Part shown: piece after piece, positions 8,433 to 18,101 of the stretch
How the letters are laid out: every line of letters begins with the position of its first letter
Position numbering within the stretch: the first letter of the stretch is position 1
NCBI RefSeq assembly: GCF_001428745.1
Contig: NZ_LMIO01000002.1
Location: forward strand, 641,532 to 705,531
Length of the DNA stretch: 64,000 nucleotides
Direction: 5' to 3'
Origin: Leifsonia sp. Root227
GTDB lineage: Bacteria > Actinomycetota > Actinomycetes > Actinomycetales > Microbacteriaceae
Notes under the pieces: generated by a model
What the model was told of the DNA's origin: nothing
The model's database searches: none
What the model saw: only the letters and a program-made list of their open reading frames with translations
Position numbers and translations under genes: made by a program

Positions 8433-9281
8433 ATGACCATGCGTGAACTCCAGGCCAGAATCATCGACGAACTGAACGTGAGCCCCACCATCGACCCAGC
8501 GGCCGAGGTCGAGAAACGTGTCGGCTTCCTCGTCGAATACCTGACGACGACCGGTGCGTCCGGTTTCGTCCTCGGCATCTCGGGCGGACAGGACTCGTCG
8601 CTCGCCGGACGGTTGAGCCAGCTCGCGGTCGAGCGGCTGGCCGAGCGCGGCGTCGACGCCGAGTTCATCGCCGTCCGCCTTCCGTACGCCGTGCAGCACG
8701 ACGAGGACGATGCGCAGCTCGCTCTCTCGTTCATCAAGCCGCAGCGCACGGTGACGTTCAACATCCAGCGCGGCGTCGACGGCATCGAGGACGAATACCT
8801 GGATGCGATCGGCGACGACATGTCGGACTTCAACAAGGGCAACGTCAAGGCGCGCGCACGGATGGTCGCGCAGTACGCCATCGCGGGGCAGCGCAAACTG
8901 CTCGTCGTCGGCACCGATCACGCGGCGGAGGCGGTGACCGGCTTCTTCACCAAGTACGGCGACGGCGGCACGGATGTGCTCCCGCTCTCCGGCCTCAGCA
9001 AGCGCCAGGGCCGAGCACTCCTCGAGCACTTGGATGCGCCGGCCCGCCTCTACACCAAGGCCCCCACCGCGGACCTCCTCGACCACAACCCCGGCCAGAC
9101 CGACGAGGACAACCTCGGGCTCAGCTACGCCGACATCGACGCGTTCCTGGAGGGCGAGGACGTTCCGGACGAGGTCGCATCGGCGATCGAGGCGCGCTAT
9201 CTCGCGACGGAGCACAAGCGCCGCGTGCCCGCCAGCATGTTCGACGAGTGGTGGCACCGGCGAGGCGACTACTCGCGCTGA
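8433..9281 (+). CDS. nadE: NH3-dependent NAD+ synthetase
   Basis: A 282-residue enzyme that amidates nicotinic acid adenine dinucleotide to NAD+ with ATP and ammonia, the last step of NAD biosynthesis. The P-loop SGGQDS is at 50-55 ([13 protein letters not shown]), with further conserved [20 protein letters not shown] and KAPTADLLD blocks. No glutaminase (CN-hydrolase) domain is present, so ammonia must be supplied by others. In-frame ATGs lie at 8427, 8433 and 8439; 8433 is taken because GGGG sits eight bases upstream, but the difference is only two residues. Confidence 0.95.
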   Translation: MTMRELQARIIDELNVSPTIDPAAEVEKRVGFLVEYLTTTGASGFVLGISGGQDSSLAGRLSQLAVERLAERGVDAEFIAVRLPYAVQHDEDDAQLALSFIKPQRTVTFNIQRGVDGIEDEYLDAIGDDMSDFNKGNVKARARMVAQYAIAGQRKLLVVGTDHAAEAVTGFFTKYGDGGTDVLPLSGLSKRQGRALLEHLDAPARLYTKAPTADLLDHNPGQTDEDNLGLSYADIDAFLEGEDVPDEVASAIEARYLATEHKRRVPASMFDEWWHRRGDYSR

Positions 9282-9295
9282 GGACCGCTCGACGG

Positions 9296-9352
9296 CGAAT
9301 GGTGCCGGATTGCCGCGTGCACAGTGTGCGTACGGCGGTCCGGCACCATTCG
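9296..9352. terminator. Long bidirectional hairpin downstream of nadE
   Basis: The outer 14-base arms (9296-9309 and 9339-9352) are perfectly complementary, and the inside pairs further with a few mismatches (GCCG/CGGC, GTGCAC region). It lies between the convergent nadE and membrane-protein genes and probably stops both transcripts. Confidence 0.65.
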
Positions 9353-9379
9353 TTCGTCTGGATCAGACGCGGTGCTGGG

Positions 9380-10093
9380 TCAGACGGGCTGGTTGAGCTT
9401 CGACGTCGGAGCAGTGTCGGAGCCGACCGTGTCCGTGGCGTCTGTCCTGTATGCCGGGTCCGTCGTGTATGCCGGGACGGGCGTGGCGGCGGGGGACGCA
9501 TCCACCGTGCCGGTGGCCGACGCGGGAACGAACTGCTCGTGGTGCTGCTGGGCGACCCACGCGTCCTGCTGCGCGATCAGCGTGCGGTCGGTGTCGGTGT
9601 TCTCGAACCGCCAGCGCTCCAGGTCGCCCTGGAAGATCTTTCGGGCGCGGCGCGGCTTGTTCTGCCACTCGATGAGGCGGTCGCGGAACTCCGCGATGGC
9701 CGGGTCGAGCTGGTAGCCGAACGTCGCAGACGCGCGCTTCATCTCGGCGAGCTGGTGTCCAGCCCAGTTCGCGGCGATGCCTGAGCCCTTGATCGGGAGG
9801 AGCCGAACCATGATGTCGGCCTGGCCGACGGCGCGGTCGGAGAGCACCTGCTCGCCCGGGGTGAGCGAGTTCCAGACGGAGGCCTCCGTCGCAGCGTCGA
9901 CGAGCGCCGCGATGGCGGACGCCTTCTGCTGGCGGTCGGTGCGGGAGAGCAACCCTTTGACCGCGCTGCGCGCGATCCAGGCGCCCAGCAGCCCGGCAAT
10001 GATCACGGCGACGGCGAGGACCGCCGCGTTGAAGACCACCGGCTGCGCGTCGGACGAAGTGAGCCAAGCCACGAAATCATTCCACCACTGCAT
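9380..10093 (-). CDS. Membrane-anchored protein of unknown function
   Basis: A 237-residue protein with one N-terminal transmembrane helix (about 18-42, VVFNAAVLAVAVIIAGLLGAW), followed by a basic region and a cytoplasmic helical domain of about 150 residues containing many Trp/Arg/Glu. The last 60 residues are Pro/Ala/Thr-rich and probably disordered. I recognise no family. It sits alone between nadE and the aldo/keto reductase gene on the minus strand. Confidence 0.7.
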   Translation of the reverse strand: MQWWNDFVAWLTSSDAQPVVFNAAVLAVAVIIAGLLGAWIARSAVKGLLSRTDRQQKASAIAALVDAATEASVWNSLTPGEQVLSDRAVGQADIMVRLLPIKGSGIAANWAGHQLAEMKRASATFGYQLDPAIAEFRDRLIEWQNKPRRARKIFQGDLERWRFENTDTDRTLIAQQDAWVAQQHHEQFVPASATGTVDASPAATPVPAYTTDPAYRTDATDTVGSDTAPTSKLNQPV

Positions 10094-10190
10094 GTCGTGA
10101 TGTTAACCTCGACGGACTCTCATCTCCGGCACGCCGCTCCGGGTGTCGCGGACTCGTGACGAAGCCCGTGACCGCATCCAGCGCCCGCTG

Positions 10191-11201
<1,011 letters not shown>

Positions 11202-11361
11202 GTCTTCATCGTAGGAGAACGCCGGGGTTGCTCCTGCACAGCTCTGCACAGGCGAAGGTGCGCGGGACTTCTCCACAGATTCGGGACGGCCCAGCCAATG
11301 GGATCACTCCCCGCCCAGACTCGAACCACCAACCGAGCCACCCTCGTCCATCAGGAGCAGC

Positions 11362-11751
11362 ATGAACGACATCATCACGGTCAGCGGCGTCGTCGCGACC
11401 GATCCACGCCACCTCGTCACGGACGAGGGGCTCTCCGTCACGAGTTTCCGTCTCGTCACCTCGAGCATCGCCGACCAGGGGGATGCGCGTGCCAGACCCC
11501 GCACGAGTTCCAATTGGTACACGGTCACCACATACCGCCAGCTCGCCTCCAACGTCGCAGGCTGTGTCAGCCGCGGCGATCCGCTCCTGGTGTCCGGCCG
11601 TCTGAGAGTGCGCGAATGGTCGGAGGACGAGGAGGAGGGCGATTGCGGGGTCTGCGCGGAGATCGAAGCGGATGCCCTCGGTCACGACCTCGGCTGGGGG
11701 AGCGCGGCGTTCGTGCGGACGGTCGACGTTTGCTCAGCCACGGCTGCCTAG
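11362..11751 (+). CDS. Single-stranded-DNA-binding-like OB-fold protein
   Basis: A 129-residue protein with an SSB-type OB fold: ITVSGVVATDPRHLVTDEGLSVTSFRLVTSS, then SNWYTVTTYRQLASNVAGCVSRGDPLLVSGRLRVREW. It lacks the long Gly-rich linker and the acidic DDxxPF-type tip of housekeeping SSB, so it probably does not recruit the replisome. It is likely an accessory SSB paralogue acting in recombination, competence or stress. AGGAG ten bases before the ATG supports the start. A small GCGCTGCC hairpin follows the gene. Confidence 0.85.
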   Translation: MNDIITVSGVVATDPRHLVTDEGLSVTSFRLVTSSIADQGDARARPRTSSNWYTVTTYRQLASNVAGCVSRGDPLLVSGRLRVREWSEDEEEGDCGVCAEIEADALGHDLGWGSAAFVRTVDVCSATAA

Positions 11752-11825
11752 AATGAGAGATAACGATTTGAGCGCTGCCGTCAGGCAGCGGCCCGCCAGG
11801 GCCGACAGTCCAGCGACGGAGAGCG

Positions 11826-12362
11826 ATGCCCCACCTGACCAGTCCCCACTCGGCCGGTCCTCACGACATCCGGCGCGTCGGCACGCAGAGGCGGCTTCTC
11901 GTCTCTGCGGCGGGCGCCCTGCTCGTCGCCGGTGCCCTCGCCGGGTGCGTCGGCGGCACGCCGGCGCCCACCACGGCCGCCCCGTCCGTGTCGCAGACCC
12001 CGACCTCCAGCGCACCCCCTGCCGCCGAGCCGGCCCTCGTTCCCGGTGGCACGGCGGAACAGAACCTGCCATTCTTCGACAAGATCAACAAGGCCACCCT
12101 CGCGGCCAACCCCGCCGCGAAGGGACGTGACTTCGTCGACGCCCTCGTCGCCGCCGGGTTCGACAAGTCGGCGATGCAGCTCACGGTCGACACCACCACG
12201 ATCGGCCTGGCCGCCAACTCCATCCAGTTCTCGGTCAAGCTCGGCGACACCTGCCTGATCGGCCAGAACGGCGCGGACGCTGGCGGCTACAGCAGCATGA
12301 CCACCCCGGTGCTCGGCAACGGCGGCTGCCTGATCGGCCAGACCCGCGCGATCGACTGGTAG
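11826..12362 (+). CDS. Secreted lipoprotein of unknown function (DUF6993-like)
   Basis: A 178-residue protein with an N-terminal signal, RRLLVSAAGALLVAGALAGC, whose LAGC lipobox predicts lipid attachment at the cysteine near residue 40. A Thr/Pro/Ser linker leads to a compact domain of about 110 residues with two conserved-looking cysteine segments (GDTCLIGQN and GNGGCLIGQT) that could form a disulphide. The repeated CLIGQ motif is distinctive. Function is unknown. It precedes ettA by 51 bases and could share its transcript. Confidence 0.75.
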   Translation: MPHLTSPHSAGPHDIRRVGTQRRLLVSAAGALLVAGALAGCVGGTPAPTTAAPSVSQTPTSSAPPAAEPALVPGGTAEQNLPFFDKINKATLAANPAAKGRDFVDALVAAGFDKSAMQLTVDTTTIGLAANSIQFSVKLGDTCLIGQNGADAGGYSSMTTPVLGNGGCLIGQTRAIDW

Positions 12363-12413
12363 CGGCGGGCGCCCTGCCCTCACCCTCGTCATCCTCCGAA
12401 TAGACTGGACCTC

Positions 12414-14096
12414 ATGGCCGAATACATTTACTCGATGGTGCGCGCCCGCAAAGCGGTCGGCGACAAACTGATCCTGGACGACGTCACGATGGCGTTTCTG
12501 CCCGGTGCGAAGATCGGTGTCGTCGGGCCGAACGGCGCCGGTAAGTCGACCATTCTCAAGATCATGGCGGGACTCGACACCCCGAGCAACGGTGAAGCGA
12601 AGCTCACCCCCGGTTACAGTGTCGGCATCCTGATGCAGGAACCCGTTCTCGACGAGAGCAAGACCGTGCTCGAGAACGTCCAGGAGGGCGTCGGAGAGAT
12701 CAAGGCCAGCGTCGACAGGTTCAACGAGATCTCCGCACTGCTTGCCGACCCGGACGCCGACTTCGACACGCTGCTCGCCGAGATGGGCACCCTGCAGGAG
12801 CAGATCGACGCCGCGGACGCCTGGGACCTCGACTCGCAGCTCGAGCAGGCGATGGATGCGCTCCGCTGCCCGCCGGGCGACTGGCCGGTCAACACGCTCT
12901 CCGGCGGTGAGAAGCGCCGCGTCGCGCTCTGCAAGCTGCTCCTGCAGAAGCCGGACCTCCTGCTCCTCGACGAGCCGACCAACCACCTGGATGCGGAAAG
13001 CGTGCTCTGGCTGGAGCAGCACCTGGCGAAGTACCACGGTGCCGTCCTCGCCGTCACGCACGACCGGTACTTCCTCGACCACGTCGCCGAGTGGATCGCC
13101 GAGGTCGACCGCGGCCACCTGTACCCGTACGAGGGCAACTACTCCACCTACCTGGAGAAGAAGCGCGAACGTCTCGAGGTCGCAGGAAAGAAGGATGCGA
13201 AGCTCGCCAAGCGCCTGTCAGAAGAGCTCGACTGGGTGCGCAGCAACGCCAAGGGCCGTCAGGCCAAGTCCAAGGCCCGTCTCGCCCGTTACGAGGAGAT
13301 GGCAGCGGAGGCGGAGCGCACCAGGAAGCTCGACTTCGAGGAGATCCAGATTCCACCGGGGCCGCGCCTCGGCCAGGTCGTCATCGACGCGAAGAACCTG
13401 GAGAAGGGATTCGGGGAGCGCAAGCTCATCGACGGGCTCACCTTCACGCTCCCGCGCAACGGCATCGTGGGCGTCATCGGCCCGAACGGCGTCGGCAAGA
13501 CCACGCTGTTCAAGACGATCGTCGGTCTCGAACCGCTCGACGGCGGCGACCTGAAGATCGGCGAGACGGTCCAGATCTCCTACGTCGACCAGTCGCGTGG
13601 CGGCATCGACCCGAACAAGACGCTCTGGGAGGTCGTGTCGGACGGGCTCGACTACATCCAGGTCGGCAAGACCGAGGTGCCGTCGCGTGCGTACGTGTCC
13701 ACCTTCGGTTTCAAGGGTCCTGACCAGCAGAAGAAGGCCGGCGTGCTCTCCGGTGGTGAGCGCAACAGGCTCAACCTGGCGCTCACGCTCAAGCAGGGCG
13801 GCAACCTGCTGCTCCTCGACGAGCCGACCAACGACCTCGACGTCGAAACCCTGTCGAGCCTGGAGAACGCGCTGCTCGAATTCCCCGGCTGTGCCGTGGT
13901 CATCACGCACGACCGGTGGTTCCTCGACCGCATCGCCACGCACATCCTCGCCTACGAAGGCACGGAGGAGGACCCGGCGAACTGGTACTGGTTCGAGGGC
14001 AACTTCGAGGCGTACGAGGAGAACAAGATCCAGCGCCTCGGGCCGGACGCCGCCAAGCCGCACCGTTCCGCGTACCGCAAGCTCACGCGCGACTGA
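12414..14096 (+). CDS. ettA: Energy-dependent translational throttle protein EttA
   Basis: A 560-residue ABC-F protein that binds the ribosomal E site and gates the first elongation step according to ATP/ADP ratio. It has two ABC ATPase domains: the first with VGPNGAGKST, NTLSGGEKRRVAL and LLLDEPTNHLDAES, the second with IGPNGVGKTT, GVLSGGERNRLNLAL and LLLDEPTNDLD. Between them lies the arm and P-site tRNA-interaction linker rich in lysine and glutamate (KKRERLEVAGKKDAKLAK). There are no transmembrane segments. Length and domain order match EttA rather than Uup or antibiotic-resistance ABC-F types. Confidence 0.96.
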   Translation: MAEYIYSMVRARKAVGDKLILDDVTMAFLPGAKIGVVGPNGAGKSTILKIMAGLDTPSNGEAKLTPGYSVGILMQEPVLDESKTVLENVQEGVGEIKASVDRFNEISALLADPDADFDTLLAEMGTLQEQIDAADAWDLDSQLEQAMDALRCPPGDWPVNTLSGGEKRRVALCKLLLQKPDLLLLDEPTNHLDAESVLWLEQHLAKYHGAVLAVTHDRYFLDHVAEWIAEVDRGHLYPYEGNYSTYLEKKRERLEVAGKKDAKLAKRLSEELDWVRSNAKGRQAKSKARLARYEEMAAEAERTRKLDFEEIQIPPGPRLGQVVIDAKNLEKGFGERKLIDGLTFTLPRNGIVGVIGPNGVGKTTLFKTIVGLEPLDGGDLKIGETVQISYVDQSRGGIDPNKTLWEVVSDGLDYIQVGKTEVPSRAYVSTFGFKGPDQQKKAGVLSGGERNRLNLALTLKQGGNLLLLDEPTNDLDVETLSSLENALLEFPGCAVVITHDRWFLDRIATHILAYEGTEEDPANWYWFEGNFEAYEENKIQRLGPDAAKPHRSAYRKLTRD

Positions 14097-14107
14097 CCCG
14101 TTCGATC

Positions 14108-14153
14108 AGCGCCCAGGGCTCGACAAGCGCCCAGGACTCGACCAGTACCCAGG
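14108..14153 (+). repeat. About 2.5 copies of an 18-bp tandem repeat between ettA and the thioesterase gene
   Basis: AGCGCCCAGGGCTCGACA at 14108 is repeated with two changes at 14126, and a partial third copy (AGTACCCAGG) follows. The unit length is a multiple of three and the frame stays open from ettA to the next gene, so slippage here could lengthen a linker but not shift a frame. Confidence 0.6.
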
Positions 14154-14167
14154 AAAGGCTGCCCGCG

Positions 14168-14644
14168 ATGCGACTGCATGTTCCGATCAAGCTCAGGTGG
14201 AGCGACCTGGATGCGTACGGGCACGTCAACAACGCCGAGATGCTGCGGCTCCTCGAAGAGGCGCGCATCGAGGCGTTCTGGATCACGGACGACGCCGAGG
14301 AGGCGGTCGGGGGCTCGACCGCCGTCCTCGACGGACGCCCTGGCGCTGACACGCTCACGCTGATCGCGCGGCAGGAGATCGAGTACCTCGCCCCCATCCC
14401 GTACCTGAGGCAGCCGCTCGACGTCCAGCTCTGGCTCGGGCGGCTCGGCGGGGCGAGCCTGGAGGTCTGCTACGAGGTCCGGTCGCCGGTGGGCACCGAG
14501 CCGGACACGCTGTTCTCGCGGGCGGCGACCACGATCGTGCTGGTGGATGCCGCCAGCCAGCGTCCGCGCCGAATCAACGAGCGCGAGCGGGCGGCCTGGA
14601 CGCCGTACCTCGACGAGCCGGTGCAGTTCACCAAGCGCGCGTAG
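14168..14644 (+). CDS. Hot-dog-fold acyl-CoA thioesterase
   Basis: A 158-residue 4-hydroxybenzoyl-CoA-thioesterase-like protein. The diagnostic LRWSDLDAYGHVNNAEMLRL block lies at the N-terminus, with the catalytic aspartate in SDLDAYGHVNN. The rest gives the expected beta strands (PYLRQPLDVQLWLGRLG and LEVCYEVRS). It hydrolyses acyl-CoA esters in the cytoplasm; the acyl specificity is not predictable. AAAGG upstream of the ATG supports the start. It probably shares a transcript with ettA. Confidence 0.88.
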   Translation: MRLHVPIKLRWSDLDAYGHVNNAEMLRLLEEARIEAFWITDDAEEAVGGSTAVLDGRPGADTLTLIARQEIEYLAPIPYLRQPLDVQLWLGRLGGASLEVCYEVRSPVGTEPDTLFSRAATTIVLVDAASQRPRRINERERAAWTPYLDEPVQFTKRA

Positions 14645-14659
14645 CTCGTCCCTCCCGCC

Positions 14660-15091
14660 CTACTTCGTCACGGTCACCGTTGTGCCGGACAGCGTGGCGG
14701 TGAGCTTCGGCAGCGGCTTCTGAGCTGGGCCGCCCAGCACATCGCCGGTGGCGGCGTCGAAGCGGGAGCCGTGGCACGGGCAGTCGAACTCCGTGCCCTG
14801 CGGGGCGACCGTGCATCCCTGGTGGGTGCAGACCGCACTGAACGCGACGACCTTCCCCTCCGTCGGCTGGGAGACGACGATCGGCGCCGAGCCCATCTTC
14901 GCCGAGACCGCGCCTCCCACCGGGATCGAGGAGAGCGGGACCGTCACCTCGCTGTCCGAGCCGGACGCCACAGGATCGGCGCCTGCGCCGCCCGGGGTGC
15001 ACGCCGTGAGCAGCAGCGCGCCAGCACCGACGACGGTGGCGCCGCCGATGGAGACGATGGTGCGGCGGGTGAGCGGTGTCGAGTCGTTCAT
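14660..15091 (-). CDS. Rieske [2Fe-2S] lipoprotein
   Basis: A 143-residue exported iron-sulphur protein. The N-terminus has a twin-arginine signal ([12 protein letters not shown]) ending in an LTAC lipobox (C31), so it is probably folded before Tat export and lipid-anchored. The cluster ligands are C88/H90 in CTHQGC and C104/H107 in CPCHGS, with C93 and C106 placed for the Rieske disulphide. It is a free-standing electron carrier, not the cytochrome bc subunit. ATG 15091 has GGAGG upstream and follows the ECF promoter at 15132-15160, which a longer start at 15136 would overlap. Confidence 0.92.
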   Translation of the reverse strand: MNDSTPLTRRTIVSIGGATVVGAGALLLTACTPGGAGADPVASGSDSEVTVPLSSIPVGGAVSAKMGSAPIVVSQPTEGKVVAFSAVCTHQGCTVAPQGTEFDCPCHGSRFDAATGDVLGGPAQKPLPKLTATLSGTTVTVTK

Positions 15092-15131
15092 GCGGGGTTC
15101 CTCCCGGTCGGCGTAGCTTTCTCTTACGGTA

Positions 15132-15160
15132 TGCACGATTCGGCTGTGCGTTTCGGTTCA
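15132..15160 (-). promoter_or_regulatory. ECF-type promoter of the Rieske gene
   Basis: On the minus strand TGAACC (15160-15155) is separated by 17 bases from CGTGCA (15137-15132). GAACC/CGT is the signature of group-4 (ECF) sigma promoters. It mirrors the promoter at 15178-15205 for the sigma-factor operon itself. Confidence 0.6.
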
Positions 15161-15177
15161 GAGGCCAGTGTCGCCGA

Positions 15178-15205
15178 TGAACCTTTTCGCAGCCTGTCCC
15201 GTGTC
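15178..15205 (+). promoter_or_regulatory. Autoregulatory ECF-type promoter of the sigma operon
   Basis: TGAACC (15178-15183) and CGTGTC (15200-15205) are 16 bases apart. The start point would fall near 15212, about ten bases before ATG 15222, with GTGGAGG between. This favours 15222 over upstream start codons of the sigma gene. Confidence 0.65.
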
Positions 15206-15221
15206 TGTGGTGGAGGTGTTC

Positions 15222-15740
15222 ATGCCGAACGAGGATGCGCGGTTGCTGCGCGAGCTGCACGACCAGCACGCGCAGGCCGTCTGGCGTTACGTCGTCCACC
15301 TCACCGGCGACAGGGCCATGGCCGACGACATCGTGCAGGAGACGCTGCTTCGGGCGTGGAAGAAGCCGTCCGTGCTCGACCAGTCGCAGTCGTCCGCACG
15401 CGCCTGGCTCTTCACGGTGGCGCGCAACCTGGTCATCGACCAGAAGCGCAGCGCCCACAACCTGCACGAGTACGGCACCGATGTGCTCCCCGAACGGGCG
15501 AACGACACCGCGACAAGCGAGTCCGATGCCGTCCTCGACGCCTGGCTGGTGTCCGACGCGCTGGCCGAGCTGTCCGTCGAGCACAGGGCCGTGATCGTGC
15601 ACGCATACTACGGAGGACGCTCGATCGCCGAGATCTCGCGCGAGCTGGACGTTCCGGAGGGGACGGTCAAGTCGCGCATCCACTATGGTCTGCGAGCGCT
15701 TCGTCTCGCCCTGCAGGAAAGGGGAGTGACGGAGCGATGA
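15222..15740 (+). CDS. ECF-family RNA polymerase sigma factor
   Basis: A 172-residue group-4 sigma factor. Region 2 runs from about 10 to 75 (HDQHAQAVWRYVVHLTGDRAMADDIVQETLLRAWKK), and region 4 from about 115 to 168 (LAELSVEHRAVIVHAYYGGRSIAEISRELDVPEGTVKSRIHYGLRALR). It resembles the mycobacterial SigK/SigL group. Its stop overlaps the ATG of the anti-sigma gene, so the two are translationally coupled. Near-identical ECF promoters in front of it and of the divergent Rieske gene suggest that it directs its own and the Rieske gene's transcription. Confidence 0.92.
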   Translation: MPNEDARLLRELHDQHAQAVWRYVVHLTGDRAMADDIVQETLLRAWKKPSVLDQSQSSARAWLFTVARNLVIDQKRSAHNLHEYGTDVLPERANDTATSESDAVLDAWLVSDALAELSVEHRAVIVHAYYGGRSIAEISRELDVPEGTVKSRIHYGLRALRLALQERGVTER

Positions 15741-16447
15741 CGAATCACGAGGAGTTCGCCACCTGGGACGGCGCATACGTGCTCGGCGCACTGTCGCCGG
15801 CCGACAGGCGCGCGTACGAGGAGCACTTGCGCACCTGCCCGCTCTGCACAGACTCGGTGTCGGAGCTCGCCGGCCTGCCCGGTCTGCTGCGCCAGGTGAC
15901 GACGGAGGAGGCGTTCGCGCTGCTCGACACGGCCCCGGATGCGCAACGACCGTCAGCGCCCGTGGAGTCGGCACCGGATGTGCTTCCGGCGCTGCTGAGC
16001 GCCGCACGCCGTCGTCGCACGCGCACCCGCTGGTGGACGGCCGGTTCCTTCGCGGTCGCCGCCGCGATCGTCGCCGTCGCCGTGTTCGCGCTGCCCGCCG
16101 TGTTCGCGCCCGGCGCAGCGGAGAACGGGACGAACGTTGCGATGTCGCAGGTGGAGCCGAGCGCGCTGTCCGCCGACCTCACCCTCGTGACGGAGCCCTG
16201 GGGCACACGGATCGAGTCGCGCTGCAGCTACGCCGAGGTGAGCGGCAGCGAGGACAAGACCTGGGCGTACGCGATGGTCGTCACCGACCGCTCCGGCAAG
16301 CAGACCCAGGTCGCCACCTGGAACGCCGAGGCGGGAAGCACCGTGAAGCCGACAGGCACGACTAGCGTCGCGAAAGCGGACATCGCATCCATCGACATCC
16401 GCTCGGCCACAGACGGCACGGTGCTGCTGAGGAGCACGTTCGGGTAG
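15737..16447 (+). CDS. Zinc-finger membrane anti-sigma factor
   Basis: A 236-residue partner of the ECF sigma factor. The N-terminal ZAS domain has the H-x3-C-x2-C motif (H30, C34, C37 in EEHLRTCPLC). One transmembrane helix follows a basic RRRRTRTRWW patch (about 96-122), and the remaining 110 residues are extracytoplasmic. It should hold the sigma factor at the membrane until a signal, perhaps redox or envelope stress, triggers release or proteolysis. The start overlaps the sigma stop (ATGA). Confidence 0.9.
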   Translation: MTNHEEFATWDGAYVLGALSPADRRAYEEHLRTCPLCTDSVSELAGLPGLLRQVTTEEAFALLDTAPDAQRPSAPVESAPDVLPALLSAARRRRTRTRWWTAGSFAVAAAIVAVAVFALPAVFAPGAAENGTNVAMSQVEPSALSADLTLVTEPWGTRIESRCSYAEVSGSEDKTWAYAMVVTDRSGKQTQVATWNAEAGSTVKPTGTTSVAKADIASIDIRSATDGTVLLRSTFG

Positions 16448-16471
16448 CTGGCGAACGACGGTCCAGGCGCC

Positions 16472-17341
16472 CTACGGCGTCGGCACCCGCACCATCGCCT
16501 CCTGCGCCACGCTCGCCACCAGGCGGCCGTCGCGGCTGTAGATGCGGCCGAGCGCGAGTCCGCGGCCCCCGCTGGCGCTCGGCGACTCCTGCGCGTACAG
16601 CAGCCACTCGTCGACGCGTGCCGGGCGGTGCCACCACATCGCGTGATCGAGGCTGGCGGCCTTGAGCCCTGGCGTCGCCCAGGCGACGCCGTGCCTGCGC
16701 ATCACGGACTCCATGATCGTGTAGTCGCTCGCGTACGCCAGGGCGGCACGGTGCAGGTCGGGGTCGTCCGGCAGCGAACCGATCGACCGGAACCACACCG
16801 CCTGGTGGGCGACGTGCTCGCCTTCCACCTTCAGATAGATCGGAGACGTGATGTGGCGGATGTCGAACGGCCGCTTGCTCGCCCAGTACTGGGCAACAGG
16901 ATGCTCGACATCCTCCAGAGAATCCGCCGAGTTCGGCAGCGTGTCGGGGTCGGGGATGTCGGACGGCATCTCCACCTGGTGGTCGAGCCCCTCGTCCTCG
17001 TCCTGGAAGGACGCGATCATCGACAGGATCGGCTGCCCGCTCTGGTACGCCTGGGTGCGGCGGGTCGAGAACGACCGGCCGTCGTGGATGCGGTCGACAG
17101 AGAACGTGATCGGCAGATTCACGTCGCCGGGGCGCAGGAAGTACCCGTGCATCGAGTGGATGGCGCGCTCGTCGGCGACGGTCCTGGATGCGGCCACGAT
17201 CGACTGCGCGAGCACCTGCCCGCCGAAGACGCGACCGAGGGGCATCCACTGGGAGGGGCCGGTGAAAATGTCCTCACTGGTCCTCGCTCCGGTGTCCGTC
17301 AGATCGAGCGCGGTCAAAAGGGATGCCAGGGGCTCGGTCAC
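16472..17341 (-). CDS. tesB: Acyl-CoA thioesterase II
   Basis: A 289-residue TesB-type double hot-dog thioesterase that cleaves medium- and long-chain acyl-CoA. Recognisable blocks are GRVFGGQVLAQSIVAASRTV, VDRIHDGRSFSTRRTQAYQ and, in the second half, SLDHAMWWHRPARVDEWLLYAQESPSA, holding the catalytic aspartate/glutamine region. Length fits the family. The stop lies 24 bases beyond the convergent anti-sigma gene. It is divergent from the unknown gene at 17384. Confidence 0.92.
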   Translation of the reverse strand: MTEPLASLLTALDLTDTGARTSEDIFTGPSQWMPLGRVFGGQVLAQSIVAASRTVADERAIHSMHGYFLRPGDVNLPITFSVDRIHDGRSFSTRRTQAYQSGQPILSMIASFQDEDEGLDHQVEMPSDIPDPDTLPNSADSLEDVEHPVAQYWASKRPFDIRHITSPIYLKVEGEHVAHQAVWFRSIGSLPDDPDLHRAALAYASDYTIMESVMRRHGVAWATPGLKAASLDHAMWWHRPARVDEWLLYAQESPSASGGRGLALGRIYSRDGRLVASVAQEAMVRVPTP

Positions 17342-17383
17342 AGTGCCTCCATCGAGTTCTCTCTTGGTAGTTTAGACAGCAGA

Positions 17384-18067
17384 ATGAGCCAGTCATTTTC
17401 TCTCGTGGATTCCCTTGCCGTCGCCGACCTGCAGACATACCTGTCCAGGGCGGCCAGAGTCGAGGAAGGGTCGGTGCGCCTGATCGGTGGGTCGGGGGTG
17501 CTCGCCGTCTATTCGGCGATCCTGTATCCGCGCGGTCTGCTCGACCAGACGCCGACGGTCCTCGGCCTGCGCACCTTCGCGATCGTGCAGGGCGCCGACT
17601 TCGACGCCGTCGTTCCGATCCGGTCGCTGCTCGACCGGCTGGCGCGTATCTCGGAGGCGATCGAGCCTGCGCCGGGCGTCGGCCCGGTGGAGATCCGGAT
17701 GCCGCTCGAGGTGTCAACGGTGACCTGGGCAGGCATCTCGCCACCGCGGGGCGGCTGGCGCCCGGTGGGGGAGACGACCGTCGAGCTGCTGCAGCGCACG
17801 GCGCGGGACGGCATCGCCGAGGTGGCGGAGTCGATCCCGACGGGCACGGGCGAGCAGCTCGTCCAGCGGGTGAGGGCCGAGGTGTGGGGCAGGCCGATCG
17901 ACGCGCTGGAGTACGTGCCTGCCGGTGCGGCGTTCGCCGCCGAGAGCCTCGGCTTCCTGGCGGACGGCGAGCCGGTGAGCATCCTCGAGACAGGACCGTG
18001 GACACGCCTCACAACGAAGCGCGGCCACACCCTGGTGCGCCGCCAGGCCTGGAGCCTGCGCGCCTGA
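17384..18067 (+). CDS. Conserved hypothetical cytoplasmic protein
   Basis: A 227-residue soluble protein without signal or membrane segments. It starts MSQSFSLVDSLAVADLQTYLSRAARVEEGSVRLIGGSGVLAVYSAILYPRG with SxVRLIGG-type beta strands, then a long alpha/beta region ending in WTRLTTKRGHTLVRRQAW. I know no function. A weak hairpin (CCTCCG...CGGAGG, about 18079-18098) separates it from the convergent FAD-dehydrogenase gene. Confidence 0.7.
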   Translation: MSQSFSLVDSLAVADLQTYLSRAARVEEGSVRLIGGSGVLAVYSAILYPRGLLDQTPTVLGLRTFAIVQGADFDAVVPIRSLLDRLARISEAIEPAPGVGPVEIRMPLEVSTVTWAGISPPRGGWRPVGETTVELLQRTARDGIAEVAESIPTGTGEQLVQRVRAEVWGRPIDALEYVPAGAAFAAESLGFLADGEPVSILETGPWTRLTTKRGHTLVRRQAWSLRA

Positions 18068-18101
18068 CCCTGCGCGCCGCCCTCCGTGTGGACGGAGGTG
18101 G

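Noticed and set aside
9296..9352. nadE hairpin and dps hairpin (32290-32327) as one repeat family
   Set aside because: Both begin GGCGAATGG, but the rest differs; common GC-rich terminators explain the likeness.
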